Shown: positions 25,927 to 35,439, counted from the first letter of the stretch. The stretch: 64,000 nucleotides of DNA from Kitasatospora aureofaciens (GCA_000720845.1 JODU01000014.1:133242-197241), one strand, 5' to 3'. Notes: a model not told the origin generated them from the sequence alone. Program-made: numbers and translations.

Positions 25927-28900
25927 CTATTGCGTCGCCGTCGGCCGCCGCGAGGCCCGCGTCGCCTCCCGGACGTCGGTGAGCGGGCGCAGCCGGTAGG
26001 TGTACGCGTAGTCCCGGTCGGCGAAGAGCTTGAACTCGTCGTGGGTGTGCGCGCCCCAGCTGTTGTCGCCGCCGACGCCCATCTGACGGTGGTTCAGGCG
26101 CAGGACGACCTCGTCCCTCGGGGTGAGCTGGTAGTCGTGCCGTACGCCGGCCGAGAGGTCCTCCGGCGTGAAGTACGAGGCGTTGGCCTCAAGGAGGGGT
26201 TCGCCGGACGCGAGCAGGCCCACGCCTTGGCGGTCGGTGAGGGCGATCCAGCGGACGTCGGTCTTGTTGCCGTTCTCCTGCGGGCGGATGTACGGGGTCC
26301 ACTGCTCGGCGACGGTCCCGGAGTACCGGCCGACGTCCGTGCCGTCGTTGCGGTCCCAGTGGTTCTCCTCGGGGCCGCGGCCGTACCAGTGGACCCGGTC
26401 CAGGCGGCCCGGCAGGAACAGCATCGTGCCGACCTCGGGGATGTAGGGCAGGTTCGCGGCGCCCGGGTGCAGGGTGTTGTCGACCTTGATCTCGCCGTTG
26501 CCGAACACCGTGTAGGTGGTGCCGTACGCGGACTCCACCGAGGTGGGCAGCGTGCCGGTGACCTTGATCTCGACGGCCCGGTCGCCGAGCGCGCGCACGG
26601 CGACGCCGGTGACCTTCCGGCGGGCGCCCGCGTCGCGCCAGGTCTGGTTGCGGGTGTGCTGGCCGTTTCCCTTGTCGTTGTCGGTGGGCGCGCGCCAGAA
26701 GTTGGGCACGGGCCCGGAGGTGATCAGCCGGGTGCCCTTGGCCTCGTAGGAGGTGATGGTGCCGGTGCGCTTGTCGACGGTGACCGAGAAGCCCTTGCCG
26801 GTGATCCGCACGTCCTGGTCGCGGTCCTCGTGGCGCAGCGCCGGGACGCTCGCCAGGCGTGCCGGGGTCACGGCGGGGGCGCCGGTCTCGACGGGGAGCT
26901 GCTGCCGGGCCACCTCGAAGCCCGCCTTCGCCCACGGGGTGGGCTCCTTGGTGGTGAAGGAGAGCTGCAGGAAGTACTCGGTGCCCGGGGCGGGGTCGCC
27001 GGGAAGGCGTACGGGGACGGTGATGTCCTTGCTCGACCGCGGTGCCACGTCCAGCTGCTCCCGGGTCAGCTTCCCGCGCCGTACCACCTCGCCGTCGGCG
27101 ACGAGTTCCCAGTGGCCGTCGAACTCCCGGAGGCGGGTGAAGAGGTACTCGTTGGTGAGGGTGACGGCGCCGGGGCCCCCGCCGGGGGTGCGGGCGGCGT
27201 TGATCGCCTGGTAGACGCGCTTGACCTCGGCGGCCTTGCCGGTGTGGCCGCGGTCGGCGGTGATGATGCCGTCCGCGACGAAGGCGCCGTCGTTGGGGTT
27301 GTCGCCCCAGTCTCCGCCGTAGGCGAGGAAGGTCTTGTCCCCGGGCCGCTTCCGCTCGGTCTTCACGGTGGCGGCGTCGAACCAGAACCGCACGCCGTCG
27401 TCGCCGGGGCCGCGGCCCTCGGATGCCAGTTCGGCGGCGGCGAGGGCGCGGGCGTACACGCGGGCGCGCCGGATGGTGCCGCTGAACTCCCGTACCTGGT
27501 TGTCGGCGTCAGTGGCGAGCGCGAGGGGCGCGGTGTTGCTGCTGGGGCGCCGGTCGGTGGTCCGGGTGGCCCGTTCGACGCCGTCGACGTAGAGGGTCAG
27601 GGTCCCGGCGTCCGCGTCGAAGACGCCCGCGAGGTGGTGCTCGCGGCCGGTCCAGTCGTCCGGCACGGTCCAGTTCGCGGTGATCCACTGGCCTGCGGAG
27701 TGGATGAAGAACTCCAGGGTACGGTCGTTCTGCTTCAGCGCGTACTGGGTGTCGCCCTTGGCGAGGATCGGCTGGTGGTAGCCCGTCACGTGCGGGGTGA
27801 CCCAGGCCTCCAGGGTCAGGGAACCCGTGAGGTCCAGGCTGTCGTCGCGCTCGAAGACGGTGATGCCGGACAGGCCCTTGTCGCGGTCGAGGGTGCCGCG
27901 GGTGGCGAGGATCTCGCCGCGCAGCCCGGCGGGCCCGGTCTCGGTGAGCAGGGTGCGGGCGGGGACGGGCGTGTAGAGGGACTGGTCCACGAAGTCCCAG
28001 ATCCAGCCGCCCTGGAGCACGTCGTACCGGCGGACGATGTCCCAGTACTTCTTGAAGTTGCCGGTGGAGTTCCCCATCGAGTGGGCGTACTCGATCATGA
28101 CGTACGGCCGGGTGTCGGCGGTGTCCTTCGCGCGCTGCTCGACGCGCTGCGGGCTGTCGTACATCTCCGAGCGGATGTCGCTGATCCCGGGGCGGTCGTC
28201 GCCCTCGTACTGGATGACGCGGGTGTCGTCGTAGGAGCGGATCCAGTCGTGCATGGCGGTGAAGGTGGAGCCGCCGCCGGCCTCGTTGCCCAGCGACCAG
28301 ATGACGACGGAGGCGTGGTTCTTGTCACGGTGCACCATGTTCTGGGCGCGGGCCACGCAGGCCGCCGTCCAGTCGGGGTGGTCGCCGGGGTACTCGTCGC
28401 GGATGCCGTGGGTCTCCAGGTTGGTCTCGTCGACGAGGTAGAGGCCGTACTCGTCGGCCAGTTCCAGCCAGTACGGGTTGTTCGGGTAGTGCGAGGTGCG
28501 GACGCTGTTGATGTTCATCCGCTTGATGATCCTGATGTCCTCGACCATGTCCTCGCGGGTGAGCGCGGTGCCGCGGGAGGGGTGCATCTCGTGGCGGTTG
28601 GTGCCGCGGAAGGACACCGGCTCGCCGTTGATCCGCATCAGCCCGTCCTTGAGCGCGAACTCGCGGAAGCCGACCCGGTGGGACACGGTCTCGGTCACCT
28701 TGCCCGCGGGGTCCCGCAGGCGCAGGACGGCCGTGTAGAGGTTCGGGTGCTCGGCCGACCAGAGCGCGGGCTTCGGCACCGCCTTGGCGGCCCGTACGGT
28801 CACGTCCTCGCCGGCGCGGGCCGTGCCGACGTCGACGGGCTGCTCCAGCGGCCGGGACCAGACGGCGTGGCCGCGCGCGTCGTACAGCTGGGTCTCGACG

Positions 28901-29850
28901 GTGTAGCGCCCGGTGCCGGCCGCGCCGTACGCCCGCACGCTCGCGGTGACGGCCAGTTCGCCGCCGGTGTAGGTGTCGTCGAGCGGGGTGTCCAGCTTGA
29001 AGTCGCGCAGGTGCACGGCCGGGGTGGAGTAGAGGTGGACCGAGCGGAAGATGCCGCTCACCCGGATCATGTCCTGGTCCTCCATCCAGTCGCCGTCGGA
29101 GTAGCGGTAGACCTCGACGGCGATCTGGTTGGTGCCCGGCTTGAGGTGGTCGGTGACGTCGTACTCGGACGGCGTACAGGAGTCCTCGTCGTAGCCGACC
29201 AGTTCACCGTTGATCCACACGTAGTGCGCGGACTTGACGCCCTCGAAGTGGAGGAAGGTGCGCCGTCCCTTCCAGTCGCGGGGGACGGTGAAGGTGCGCC
29301 GGTACTGGCCGACCGGGTTGTAGCGGGTCGGCGCGGCGGGCGGCTGCGGGTCCTCGCCGAGGCCGTTGGGGCCCCAGTACGGGTAGGTGATGTTCAGGTA
29401 GATGGGGAAGTCGTGGCCGTGCAGCTGCCACACGGAGGGGACCGGGATGGTCTCCCAGTCGCCGTCGTCCACGTCGGTGCGGTGGAAGTCGGCGTCCCGG
29501 TCCTCGGGGCGGTCGGCGTAGGCGAACTTCCAGGTGCCGTCCAGGCTCAGCCGGTAGGGCGAGCGGGCCCGGTCGCCGGCGAGCGCCTGCTCGACGTCCG
29601 CGTAGGGCGTGAGCGTGGCGTGCGGTGGCTCGGTGCCGAGCCGGAAGACACCGAAGTCGTTCCACTCCGGGGGCTCGTCGGCGGCCGCCCGGCGTCCGGC
29701 TGCCCGCGCGGTGACGGGCGAGGCGGAGAGGGCGAGGGCGCCGAGGACGGCGGCGCCGCCCTCCAGGAGACGGCGGCGGCTGACGACCGGGCGGGGACGG
29801 CCGGCCGGACCGGACGGGGACTGGGTGGGTGACACGGGCGAGTGCGGCAT
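25927..29850 (-). CDS. Tat-exported GH2 beta-galactosidase with inserted LamG domain
   Basis: A 1307-residue LacZ-type glycoside hydrolase. The N-terminus has a twin-arginine signal (VVSRRRLLEGG plus a hydrophobic stretch and AxA). Jelly-roll, Ig-like and TIM-barrel domains follow. The acid/base Glu is in WSLGNEAG (about E523) and the nucleophile Glu in MIEYAHSMGN (about E587). Between WDFVDQSL (about 620) and AYGGDWGD (about 843), contiguous in E. coli LacZ, some 200 residues are inserted; residues about 660-810 look like a laminin-G/concanavalin lectin domain. The bgal small-chain C-terminal domain follows. ATG 29850 has a GGAAGG site. Confidence 0.93.
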   Translation of the reverse strand: MPHSPVSPTQSPSGPAGRPRPVVSRRRLLEGGAAVLGALALSASPVTARAAGRRAAADEPPEWNDFGVFRLGTEPPHATLTPYADVEQALAGDRARSPYRLSLDGTWKFAYADRPEDRDADFHRTDVDDGDWETIPVPSVWQLHGHDFPIYLNITYPYWGPNGLGEDPQPPAAPTRYNPVGQYRRTFTVPRDWKGRRTFLHFEGVKSAHYVWINGELVGYDEDSCTPSEYDVTDHLKPGTNQIAVEVYRYSDGDWMEDQDMIRVSGIFRSVHLYSTPAVHLRDFKLDTPLDDTYTGGELAVTASVRAYGAAGTGRYTVETQLYDARGHAVWSRPLEQPVDVGTARAGEDVTVRAAKAVPKPALWSAEHPNLYTAVLRLRDPAGKVTETVSHRVGFREFALKDGLMRINGEPVSFRGTNRHEMHPSRGTALTREDMVEDIRIIKRMNINSVRTSHYPNNPYWLELADEYGLYLVDETNLETHGIRDEYPGDHPDWTAACVARAQNMVHRDKNHASVVIWSLGNEAGGGSTFTAMHDWIRSYDDTRVIQYEGDDRPGISDIRSEMYDSPQRVEQRAKDTADTRPYVMIEYAHSMGNSTGNFKKYWDIVRRYDVLQGGWIWDFVDQSLYTPVPARTLLTETGPAGLRGEILATRGTLDRDKGLSGITVFERDDSLDLTGSLTLEAWVTPHVTGYHQPILAKGDTQYALKQNDRTLEFFIHSAGQWITANWTVPDDWTGREHHLAGVFDADAGTLTLYVDGVERATRTTDRRPSSNTAPLALATDADNQVREFSGTIRRARVYARALAAAELASEGRGPGDDGVRFWFDAATVKTERKRPGDKTFLAYGGDWGDNPNDGAFVADGIITADRGHTGKAAEVKRVYQAINAARTPGGGPGAVTLTNEYLFTRLREFDGHWELVADGEVVRRGKLTREQLDVAPRSSKDITVPVRLPGDPAPGTEYFLQLSFTTKEPTPWAKAGFEVARQQLPVETGAPAVTPARLASVPALRHEDRDQDVRITGKGFSVTVDKRTGTITSYEAKGTRLITSGPVPNFWRAPTDNDKGNGQHTRNQTWRDAGARRKVTGVAVRALGDRAVEIKVTGTLPTSVESAYGTTYTVFGNGEIKVDNTLHPGAANLPYIPEVGTMLFLPGRLDRVHWYGRGPEENHWDRNDGTDVGRYSGTVAEQWTPYIRPQENGNKTDVRWIALTDRQGVGLLASGEPLLEANASYFTPEDLSAGVRHDYQLTPRDEVVLRLNHRQMGVGGDNSWGAHTHDEFKLFADRDYAYTYRLRPLTDVREATRASRRPTATQ

Positions 29851-29893
29851 GACCGTGGCCTTCCGTGGGCTTCGGGGGCGGCTCAACGCACGG

Positions 29894-29933
29894 TGCTGTG
29901 ACAGCAGTTGCCGTGGGGGTGGATCACAACTGC
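29894..29933. promoter_or_regulatory. Two nested palindromes upstream of the beta-galactosidase
   Basis: TGCTGT-G-ACAGCA (29894-29906) is a perfect 13-base palindrome and overlaps GCAGTTG (29904-29910) paired with CAACTGC (29927-29933). They lie 44-83 bases upstream of the start, where a sugar-responsive repressor (LacI or GntR type) would act. No regulator gene is adjacent. Confidence 0.45.
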
Positions 29934-29989
29934 CGGTGACGCGGCGACTACTGAGTCACGGGTCACCCTAGGACCCGAACACAACCGAA

Positions 29990-30685
29990 TCAATTACCCC
30001 GTCGGACTTTGTTCGTTCCTGGTGGAGGGGTGTGCGTCAGGGTCGCCCAGTCGACGGTGCGCTCGCACCAGCGGTCCAGCAGGACGCGGTCGTGGCCGAC
30101 GGCAAGCAGTCCCGCTCCGGTCGCGGCCCGGTAGTCCTCCACCACCCGGACCAGCGCGGCCGTGGTCGAGGCGTCGAGCATCGCCGTCATCTCGTCGCAC
30201 ACCAGCCAGCGCGGGCTCAGCACCAGGGCACGGGCGAGGCAGGCGCGCTGCAACTGGCCGTCGCTCACCTCGTGCGGGCGTCTGGTCAGCAGGTCGGCGG
30301 TCAGCCCCACGGTGGCGGCCAGTTCGGCGACGCGGCCGGCGGCCCCGTCCCGGCGTCCGGTGGCGCGCAGGGGCTCGGCGATCAGGTCGGCCAGCGCGAG
30401 CCGGGGGTCCGCGGAGAGGCGGGCCTGCTGGAAGACGACGCCGAAGGCGGTGCGCTGTTCGCGGGGGGCGCGGTGCCGCCAGTGCCGTACGGGGGTGCCG
30501 TCCAGGAGGAGCGCCCCGGCGTCGGGCCGGTGCAGCAGGGCGGCGACGCGGGCGAGGGTGGACTTGCCGCAGCCGCTGGGGCCGAGCAGCCCGACCGCCT
30601 CCCCCGGCGCGACGGACAGGGAGACGTCCCGGAACACGGGCGCCTTCCCGTCGTATCCGGCGGTGACGGTGCGCAGTTCAAGCAC
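29990..30685 (-). CDS. nikE: Nickel ABC transporter ATPase, NikE
   Basis: A 231-residue ABC ATPase. Walker A is GPSGCGKST. The signature is VSDGQLQR, where G replaces the usual second G context of LSGGQ, and Walker B is LVCDEMTAMLD, with M in place of P in DEPT. It pairs with NikD to power import of nickel or small peptides. It starts at GTG 30685 inside the end of nikD (8-base overlap). The short length fits the OppF/NikE partner lacking the C-terminal OppD extension. It is last in a five-gene operon. Confidence 0.85.
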   Translation of the reverse strand: MLELRTVTAGYDGKAPVFRDVSLSVAPGEAVGLLGPSGCGKSTLARVAALLHRPDAGALLLDGTPVRHWRHRAPREQRTAFGVVFQQARLSADPRLALADLIAEPLRATGRRDGAAGRVAELAATVGLTADLLTRRPHEVSDGQLQRACLARALVLSPRWLVCDEMTAMLDASTTAALVRVVEDYRAATGAGLLAVGHDRVLLDRWCERTVDWATLTHTPPPGTNKVRRGN

Positions 30686-31679
30686 GGTCGGCGGCCTCCG
30701 TGAGGACGGCGTGCGGATGGTGGCAGGCCACCTGGCCGCGCAGCGGGGGCGGGGTGGCGCAGGCGTCGGTCGTCCGGTCGCAGCGGGCGGCGAAGGCGCA
30801 GCCGTCGGGGAGCGCGCCGAGTTCCGGCGGCAGGCCGGGGATGGGGGCGAAGGCGCGGTCGGGTAGCGCGTCGAGCAGACCGCGGCTGTAGGGGTGGCGT
30901 GGGCCGGTTGAGCCGAAGAACGCGTTCGCGTCGGCGAGTTCGACGATGCGGCCGGCGTACATCACGGCGACGCGGTCGGCGATCCGCTCGGCGGCGGCCA
31001 GGTCGTGGGTGATCATCAGCAGGGCACGGCCGTCACCGGGACGGACGCCCCCGCCTTCGGCAGTGTCGACATGTCGCCGCAGTTCGTCGACCGTGCGGTC
31101 CACCAGGTCCCGGTCGAGCCCGGTGGTCGGCTCGTCGGCGAGCAGCAGGGGGGCGTCGCCGACCAGGGCGAGGGCGGTGGCGGCGCGTTGGGCGAGGCCG
31201 CCGGAGAGTTCGTGCGGATGGTGGTCGAGGTGGTCCGCCGGGAACGCGGCGCGCTCGGCGGCGGCCACCGCGGCCGAGCGCAGGGCCTTGCTCCCGCGGG
31301 CCCCGCTGAGTTCCGCGACCGTCTCCTCCAGTTGCGCCCGGACGGAGCGGACCGGGGTGAGATGGGCGGCCGGGCTCTGCGGGACGAGGCCGATCAGCCG
31401 GCCCCGCACCGTGCGGGCCAGGGTCCGCTCGTCGGCGGCGAGCAGGTCCAGGTCGCCGAGGAGCGCGCGGCCCGCGGTCTGCGCGTTGCCGGGCAGCAGA
31501 CCGAGCAGGGCGGAGGCGAGGACGGACTTGCCGCAGCCGCTCTCGCCGATCAGGGCCAGGCACTCGCCGGCCGCCACGTCGAAGTGGGCGTCGGTGACGG
31601 CGGCGATCCGGCGTCCGCCCGGCATCAGGAAGCGCACCGACAGACCGCGCAGCGACAGCACGGGGGCTCGCTCGCTCAC
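30678..31679 (-). CDS. nikD: Nickel ABC transporter ATPase, NikD
   Basis: A 333-residue OppD/DppD/NikD-type ATPase. Walker A is GESGCGKS, the signature is LSGGLAQRAATALAL (L in place of Q after SGG), and Walker B is LLLADEPTTGLD. The C-terminal extension has a Cys cluster (CAFAARCDRTTDAC ... GQVACHHP), typical of the oligopeptide/nickel branch and able to hold an iron-sulfur cluster. The GTG at 31679 overlaps the nikC stop (GTGA). Confidence 0.85.
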   Translation of the reverse strand: MSERAPVLSLRGLSVRFLMPGGRRIAAVTDAHFDVAAGECLALIGESGCGKSVLASALLGLLPGNAQTAGRALLGDLDLLAADERTLARTVRGRLIGLVPQSPAAHLTPVRSVRAQLEETVAELSGARGSKALRSAAVAAAERAAFPADHLDHHPHELSGGLAQRAATALALVGDAPLLLADEPTTGLDRDLVDRTVDELRRHVDTAEGGGVRPGDGRALLMITHDLAAAERIADRVAVMYAGRIVELADANAFFGSTGPRHPYSRGLLDALPDRAFAPIPGLPPELGALPDGCAFAARCDRTTDACATPPPLRGQVACHHPHAVLTEAADRA

Positions 31680-32572
31680 AGCATCAGCTCCGATCGGCGC
31701 CGGGGGTTGATCCGTTCCCGCCAGGCACCCGCGAGCCCGGCGACGGCGAGGGTGGGCACGATGATGAACAGGCCGGGGAAGAGCGTCGGCCACCACTGCC
31801 CGGCCAGCAGCGAACCGCGGGCCTCCTGGATCAGGTTGCCCAGGCTCGCGGTGTGGGTGGGCAGCCCGAGGCCGAGGAACGACAGCGCCGACTCGTGCCA
31901 CATGGCGTGCGGCACCATGAGTACGGCGGCCAGCGCGGCCTGCGGCAGCACCGCCGGCAGCAGGTGCCGCACCGTCACCCGCCACCGGGACGCGCCGCCG
32001 GAGACGGCCGCGTCGATGTACGGACGGGCGCGCAGGGACAGCACCTCGGCGCGGACGATGCGCGCGGTCGACAGCCAGTGGGTGAGCGCGACGGAGGCGA
32101 CCACCGGCCAGACGCCCGGCCGGAACATCGCGACGATGAAGATGCCCAGCAGCAGGTGGGGCACGGAGGAGAAGGCGTCGACCACCCGCATGACGCCCCG
32201 GTCGACCCGGCCGCCCAGCGCCCCGGCGGTGGCGCCCACGGCGGTGCCGACGACCGTCGCGGTCAGCGCGGCCGCCACTCCGACGAGCAGGGAGACACGC
32301 AGGCCGTACACGCAGCGCAGCAGCAGGTCGCGGCCGACGTCGTCGGTGCCGAAGGGATGCCGCCAGGTGGGGGCCTCCAGCTTGGCGGCCAGGTCGACGG
32401 CCTGCTGGTCGAGTTGCACCAGCGGCGGCACGAGCAGCACGGCGAGCACGGTCGCGGTCAGCAGCACGGCGGAGGTGCGCAGGCGCAGGGTGCGGGTGGA
32501 GCGGCGGTCACCGCCGCGGGAGCGCCACGCGGTGCCTGTCTTCTCGGCGGCGACGTCAGTCATCGACTTCAC
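31676..32572 (-). CDS. nikC: Nickel ABC transporter permease, NikC
   Basis: A 298-residue inner-membrane permease of the DppC/NikC family. It has the HPFGTDDVGRDLLLR motif typical of this subfamily, about six hydrophobic helices, and the EAA-type ATPase contact loop (DAAVSGGASRWRVTVRHLLP). The GTG at 32572 overlaps the nikB stop; ATG 32563 is an in-frame alternative. Confidence 0.85.
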   Translation of the reverse strand: MKSMTDVAAEKTGTAWRSRGGDRRSTRTLRLRTSAVLLTATVLAVLLVPPLVQLDQQAVDLAAKLEAPTWRHPFGTDDVGRDLLLRCVYGLRVSLLVGVAAALTATVVGTAVGATAGALGGRVDRGVMRVVDAFSSVPHLLLGIFIVAMFRPGVWPVVASVALTHWLSTARIVRAEVLSLRARPYIDAAVSGGASRWRVTVRHLLPAVLPQAALAAVLMVPHAMWHESALSFLGLGLPTHTASLGNLIQEARGSLLAGQWWPTLFPGLFIIVPTLAVAGLAGAWRERINPRRRSELML

Positions 32573-33573
32573 ATCTCACTGAGCTTCACCCTCGGGTCGA
32601 AGAGTCCGTAGAGCAGGTCGGCCAGCAGGTTGCCGGCGAGTACGGCGGCGGTGGCGAGGGTGGTCAGGGCGGCGAGCAGCGGGAAGTCGACGGCGGTGGC
32701 CGCCTCGACGGTGGCGGCGGCGATGCCCGGCCAGCTGAAGACGCTCTCCACCAGCAGGGCGCCGGTGATGAGTTCGGGGACGCGGGAGCCGATCAGGGTG
32801 AGTACGGGCAGCAGCCCCGAACGCAGGGCGTGTCCGAACAGGACGGTGCCCTCCCGCAGTCCGCGGGCCCGCGCGCCGCGCACCGGGTCCTCCGCGAGGG
32901 CGTCGGCGACGCCTTGGCGCACGTAGAGGGTGAACCAGGGCAGTTGGGAGACGGCGAGCACCCCGGCCGGCAGCACGAGGTGGCCCGCGACCTGCCCCGG
33001 GGTGACCTGTTCGCTGGCGGTGTCGGTCAGTCCGCCGGCGGGCAGCACGTCCCACTGGAGGGCGAACAGCCACACCGCGAGCAGCGCGATCCAGAAGACC
33101 GGCGCCGCCTCCAGGGTGTACGCGAGGGAGGTGACCGCCCGGTCGAGCACCGAGCCGGGCCGGCGGGCGGCCAGTACGCCGAGGAGCGTGCCGAGGGTCA
33201 CCGCCAGGGCGAAGGCGACGGCGCACAACAGCGCGGACCAGACGAGCCGTTCACCGATCACCTGGGTCACCGGCTGCCGCAGCACGCTGGAGTGGCCGAG
33301 GTCGCCGGTGAGCGCGGAGGTCAGCCAGTGCCACCAGCGGACGACGAAGGACTCGTCCACACCGAGGTTCTCGCGCAGCCGGTCCAGGGTCTCCTGGTCG
33401 GCGCCGAGCGCGGCGGTGCCGGCGTAGGCCTTGACCGGGTCGAAGGGCGAGGCGGCGGCGATCGCGAACACGCCGAAGGTGACGACGAGGACGACGGGGA
33501 CGGCGGACAGCGCGCGCCGCCCCGCCAGCCGTGCCATCGCGGCCCAGGGCAGCCGTCGGGCCGGTCGGATCAC
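32569..33573 (-). CDS. nikB: Nickel ABC transporter permease, NikB
   Basis: A 334-residue permease of the DppB/NikB family with an N-terminal RRALSAVPVVLVVTFGVF helix, a large extracytoplasmic loop, and the EAA loop GARARGLREGTVLFGHALR. GTG 33573 gives a four-base overlap with the nikA stop, the same arrangement as the other junctions in this operon. GTG 33606 would lengthen it by 11 residues and is less likely. Confidence 0.85.
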   Translation of the reverse strand: MIRPARRLPWAAMARLAGRRALSAVPVVLVVTFGVFAIAAASPFDPVKAYAGTAALGADQETLDRLRENLGVDESFVVRWWHWLTSALTGDLGHSSVLRQPVTQVIGERLVWSALLCAVAFALAVTLGTLLGVLAARRPGSVLDRAVTSLAYTLEAAPVFWIALLAVWLFALQWDVLPAGGLTDTASEQVTPGQVAGHLVLPAGVLAVSQLPWFTLYVRQGVADALAEDPVRGARARGLREGTVLFGHALRSGLLPVLTLIGSRVPELITGALLVESVFSWPGIAAATVEAATAVDFPLLAALTTLATAAVLAGNLLADLLYGLFDPRVKLSEM

Positions 33574-35198
33574 TTCTTCGGCCGCCAGTCCTGGATGTTC
33601 CACCACGGCCCGCTGGCGAAGCCGTGCTCGTGCGGCTCCAGTTGGGTGGTCAGCCCGTCCCAGCGGTCGGCGAGGACGTAGAGGTGGTCGATGTGGGTGA
33701 GGAAGGTGTAGCCGGGGTCCTCGACGAGGGCCTGCTGGATCTCGTCGTAGGCGGCCGCGCGCTTGTCCGGCTCCTCGCTGCGGCGTCCGGCGTCGAGCGC
33801 CTCGTCCACGGCCGGGTTGACGTAGTGGGCCATGTTGTTGAAGCCGTCACCGGCGAGGGTGGAGTGCAGCAGCGTGTAGAGGCCGAAGTCGGGGTCGCCG
33901 ACGCTGCCGAGGCCCGCGAGGACCGCGTCGGACTTCATCCGCGGCTCGATGACCTCCCAGGTGGCGCCCTCGACCTTGACCTCGATGCCGGCCTTCTTGG
34001 CGTCGGAGGCGTAGGCGAGCGCGTGGTCCTGGCGGACCTTGTCGCCCGAGGGGTAGTAGAGGGTGAAGGAGGCGCGCCGTCCGTCCTTGGCGCGGATGCC
34101 GCCGGAGCCGGGCTTCCAGCCCGCCTCGTCCAGGATGCGCTCGGCCGCGGCGAGGTCGTGCGGGCGCTCGATGCCGCGCTCGTACCAGGGGTCGTCGACA
34201 GGCAGCGGCCCGTACGCCGGACGGCCCGCGCCGTCGAGGATCCTGTCGACCATGGCCTGCCGGTCCACGGCGGCGTCCAGCGCCCTGCGGATCGCGCGGT
34301 CACCGGTGACCTTGCCGGAGGTGGGCAGGGTGACGGCCCGGAAGTCGTAGGACCTGGCCCGGTAGGTGCGCCTGCCGTCGTCCTTCTCGAAGGTGGCGGC
34401 GAGGTTGGGCGGCAGGACGGCGCCGTCGAGGTCGCCGGAGCGCAGTCGGGTGGCGCGCACGTTGTCGTCGGCGATGACGGCCATGGTGAACGACTCCACG
34501 GCGGGCTTGTCGCCCCAGTAGTGCGGGTTGGCCTTGAAGCCGAGCTTCTCGCCCTTGCTCCAGTGGGTGAGCACGTACGGTCCGGTGCCGACCGGCCGGG
34601 TGTTGAAGTCACCGGTGTTGGGGTCCTGTCCGCCCGCGATGTGCTTGGGGACGATGGGCAGGACGGTGCGGGCGGCGAAGGGCGCGTAGGGGTACTCGAG
34701 CGTGAAGACGACGGTGTCGTCCCCGCTCGCGCGGACGCCCTTGATCGCGTCGAGTTCGCTGCGGGCGGTGTTGTTGGTCTTCCCGTCGAGGACGGTGCGG
34801 TACGTGTAGACCACGTCCTCGGCGGTCAGCGGTTCGCCGTCGCTGAACTTCACGCCGTCGCGCAGGGTGTACGTGTACGTCCGGCCGCCGTCGGTGACCT
34901 TCGGCAGCGCGGTGGCGAGCGCGGGCTTCAGTTTCAGGTCGGTGTCACGGGCGAGCAGCCCGTCGAAGATCTTGGAGTTGCCGTCCTTGCCGTAGCCGAG
35001 CAGCGGGCTGAGGGTGTCCGGCTCCGAGGCGACCCCGATGACGACGGACTCGGCCGCCCCCGCGTCGCCGTCCGCTCCCCCGCCCGAGGGCGCGGAGCAG
35101 GCGGTCGCACCGGCGGCGAACGCCACCGCGGCGGCGGCACTCCGTATCGGCAGGCTCCGATCGGTCCGACGGGTCCAACGGGTCCGACGGGCTGTCAT
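33570..35198 (-). CDS. nikA: Nickel ABC transporter substrate-binding lipoprotein, NikA
   Basis: A 542-residue family-5 extracellular solute-binding protein. The signal sequence ends in a lipobox (GATACSA), so it is anchored to the membrane. Family marks are LGYGKDGNSKIFDGLLARD, the LKLKPALATALPKVTDGGRTYTYTLRDGVKFSDGEPLTAEDVVYT block and GTGPYVLTHWSKGEKL. Nickel rather than peptide is inferred from the Nur-like box in its promoter and from my memory that S. coelicolor nikABCDE (SCO6451-6455) is Nur-regulated. The ATG at 35198 has a GGGGGAG site. Confidence 0.85.
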   Translation of the reverse strand: MTARRTRWTRRTDRSLPIRSAAAAVAFAAGATACSAPSGGGADGDAGAAESVVIGVASEPDTLSPLLGYGKDGNSKIFDGLLARDTDLKLKPALATALPKVTDGGRTYTYTLRDGVKFSDGEPLTAEDVVYTYRTVLDGKTNNTARSELDAIKGVRASGDDTVVFTLEYPYAPFAARTVLPIVPKHIAGGQDPNTGDFNTRPVGTGPYVLTHWSKGEKLGFKANPHYWGDKPAVESFTMAVIADDNVRATRLRSGDLDGAVLPPNLAATFEKDDGRRTYRARSYDFRAVTLPTSGKVTGDRAIRRALDAAVDRQAMVDRILDGAGRPAYGPLPVDDPWYERGIERPHDLAAAERILDEAGWKPGSGGIRAKDGRRASFTLYYPSGDKVRQDHALAYASDAKKAGIEVKVEGATWEVIEPRMKSDAVLAGLGSVGDPDFGLYTLLHSTLAGDGFNNMAHYVNPAVDEALDAGRRSEEPDKRAAAYDEIQQALVEDPGYTFLTHIDHLYVLADRWDGLTTQLEPHEHGFASGPWWNIQDWRPKK

Positions 35199-35229
35199 GT
35201 CTCCCCCACGCTTGTTGTCGATGCGCAGC

Positions 35230-35250
35230 TATTGCACATCACTCGCAATA
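35230..35250 (-). promoter_or_regulatory. Nur-type nickel box in the nik promoter
   Basis: TATTGC-N9-GCAATA (35230-35235 and 35245-35250) matches the Nur box pattern tTGCaa-N5-ttGCAA reduced to TTGC-N9-GCAA. On the minus strand TTGACG starts just upstream (35256-35251) and TGCAAT follows after 17 bases, so the box covers the promoter spacer. Nickel-loaded Nur would repress the operon. Confidence 0.75.
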
Positions 35251-35439
35251 AAGCGTCAAGCCAGGTGGCGGAGGTGCCGGGCGCGGCACCGCGTGTGCGC
35301 GGGACGCTCCCCGACGGGCGGGACATGGGTGAGGGGACCCGGGCCGATCAGTGCCGAGGCGTGGTCGCCGACTCCCGTCCCTCCTGGCGTCGCCGGTGAG
35401 GTGTCGGTGTCCATGGCGGTCGGAGCGCCGACCGCGCGT

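Noticed and set aside
24952..29832. 1626-residue open frame on the plus strand
   Set aside because: Shadow of the beta-galactosidase and DUF72 genes; repetitive Gly/Val/Ala translation with no motifs.
35230..35250. Zur or Fur box
   Set aside because: TTGC-N9-GCAA spacing fits Nur; the Zur consensus (TGaaAatgAtTttCA-like) is not matched.
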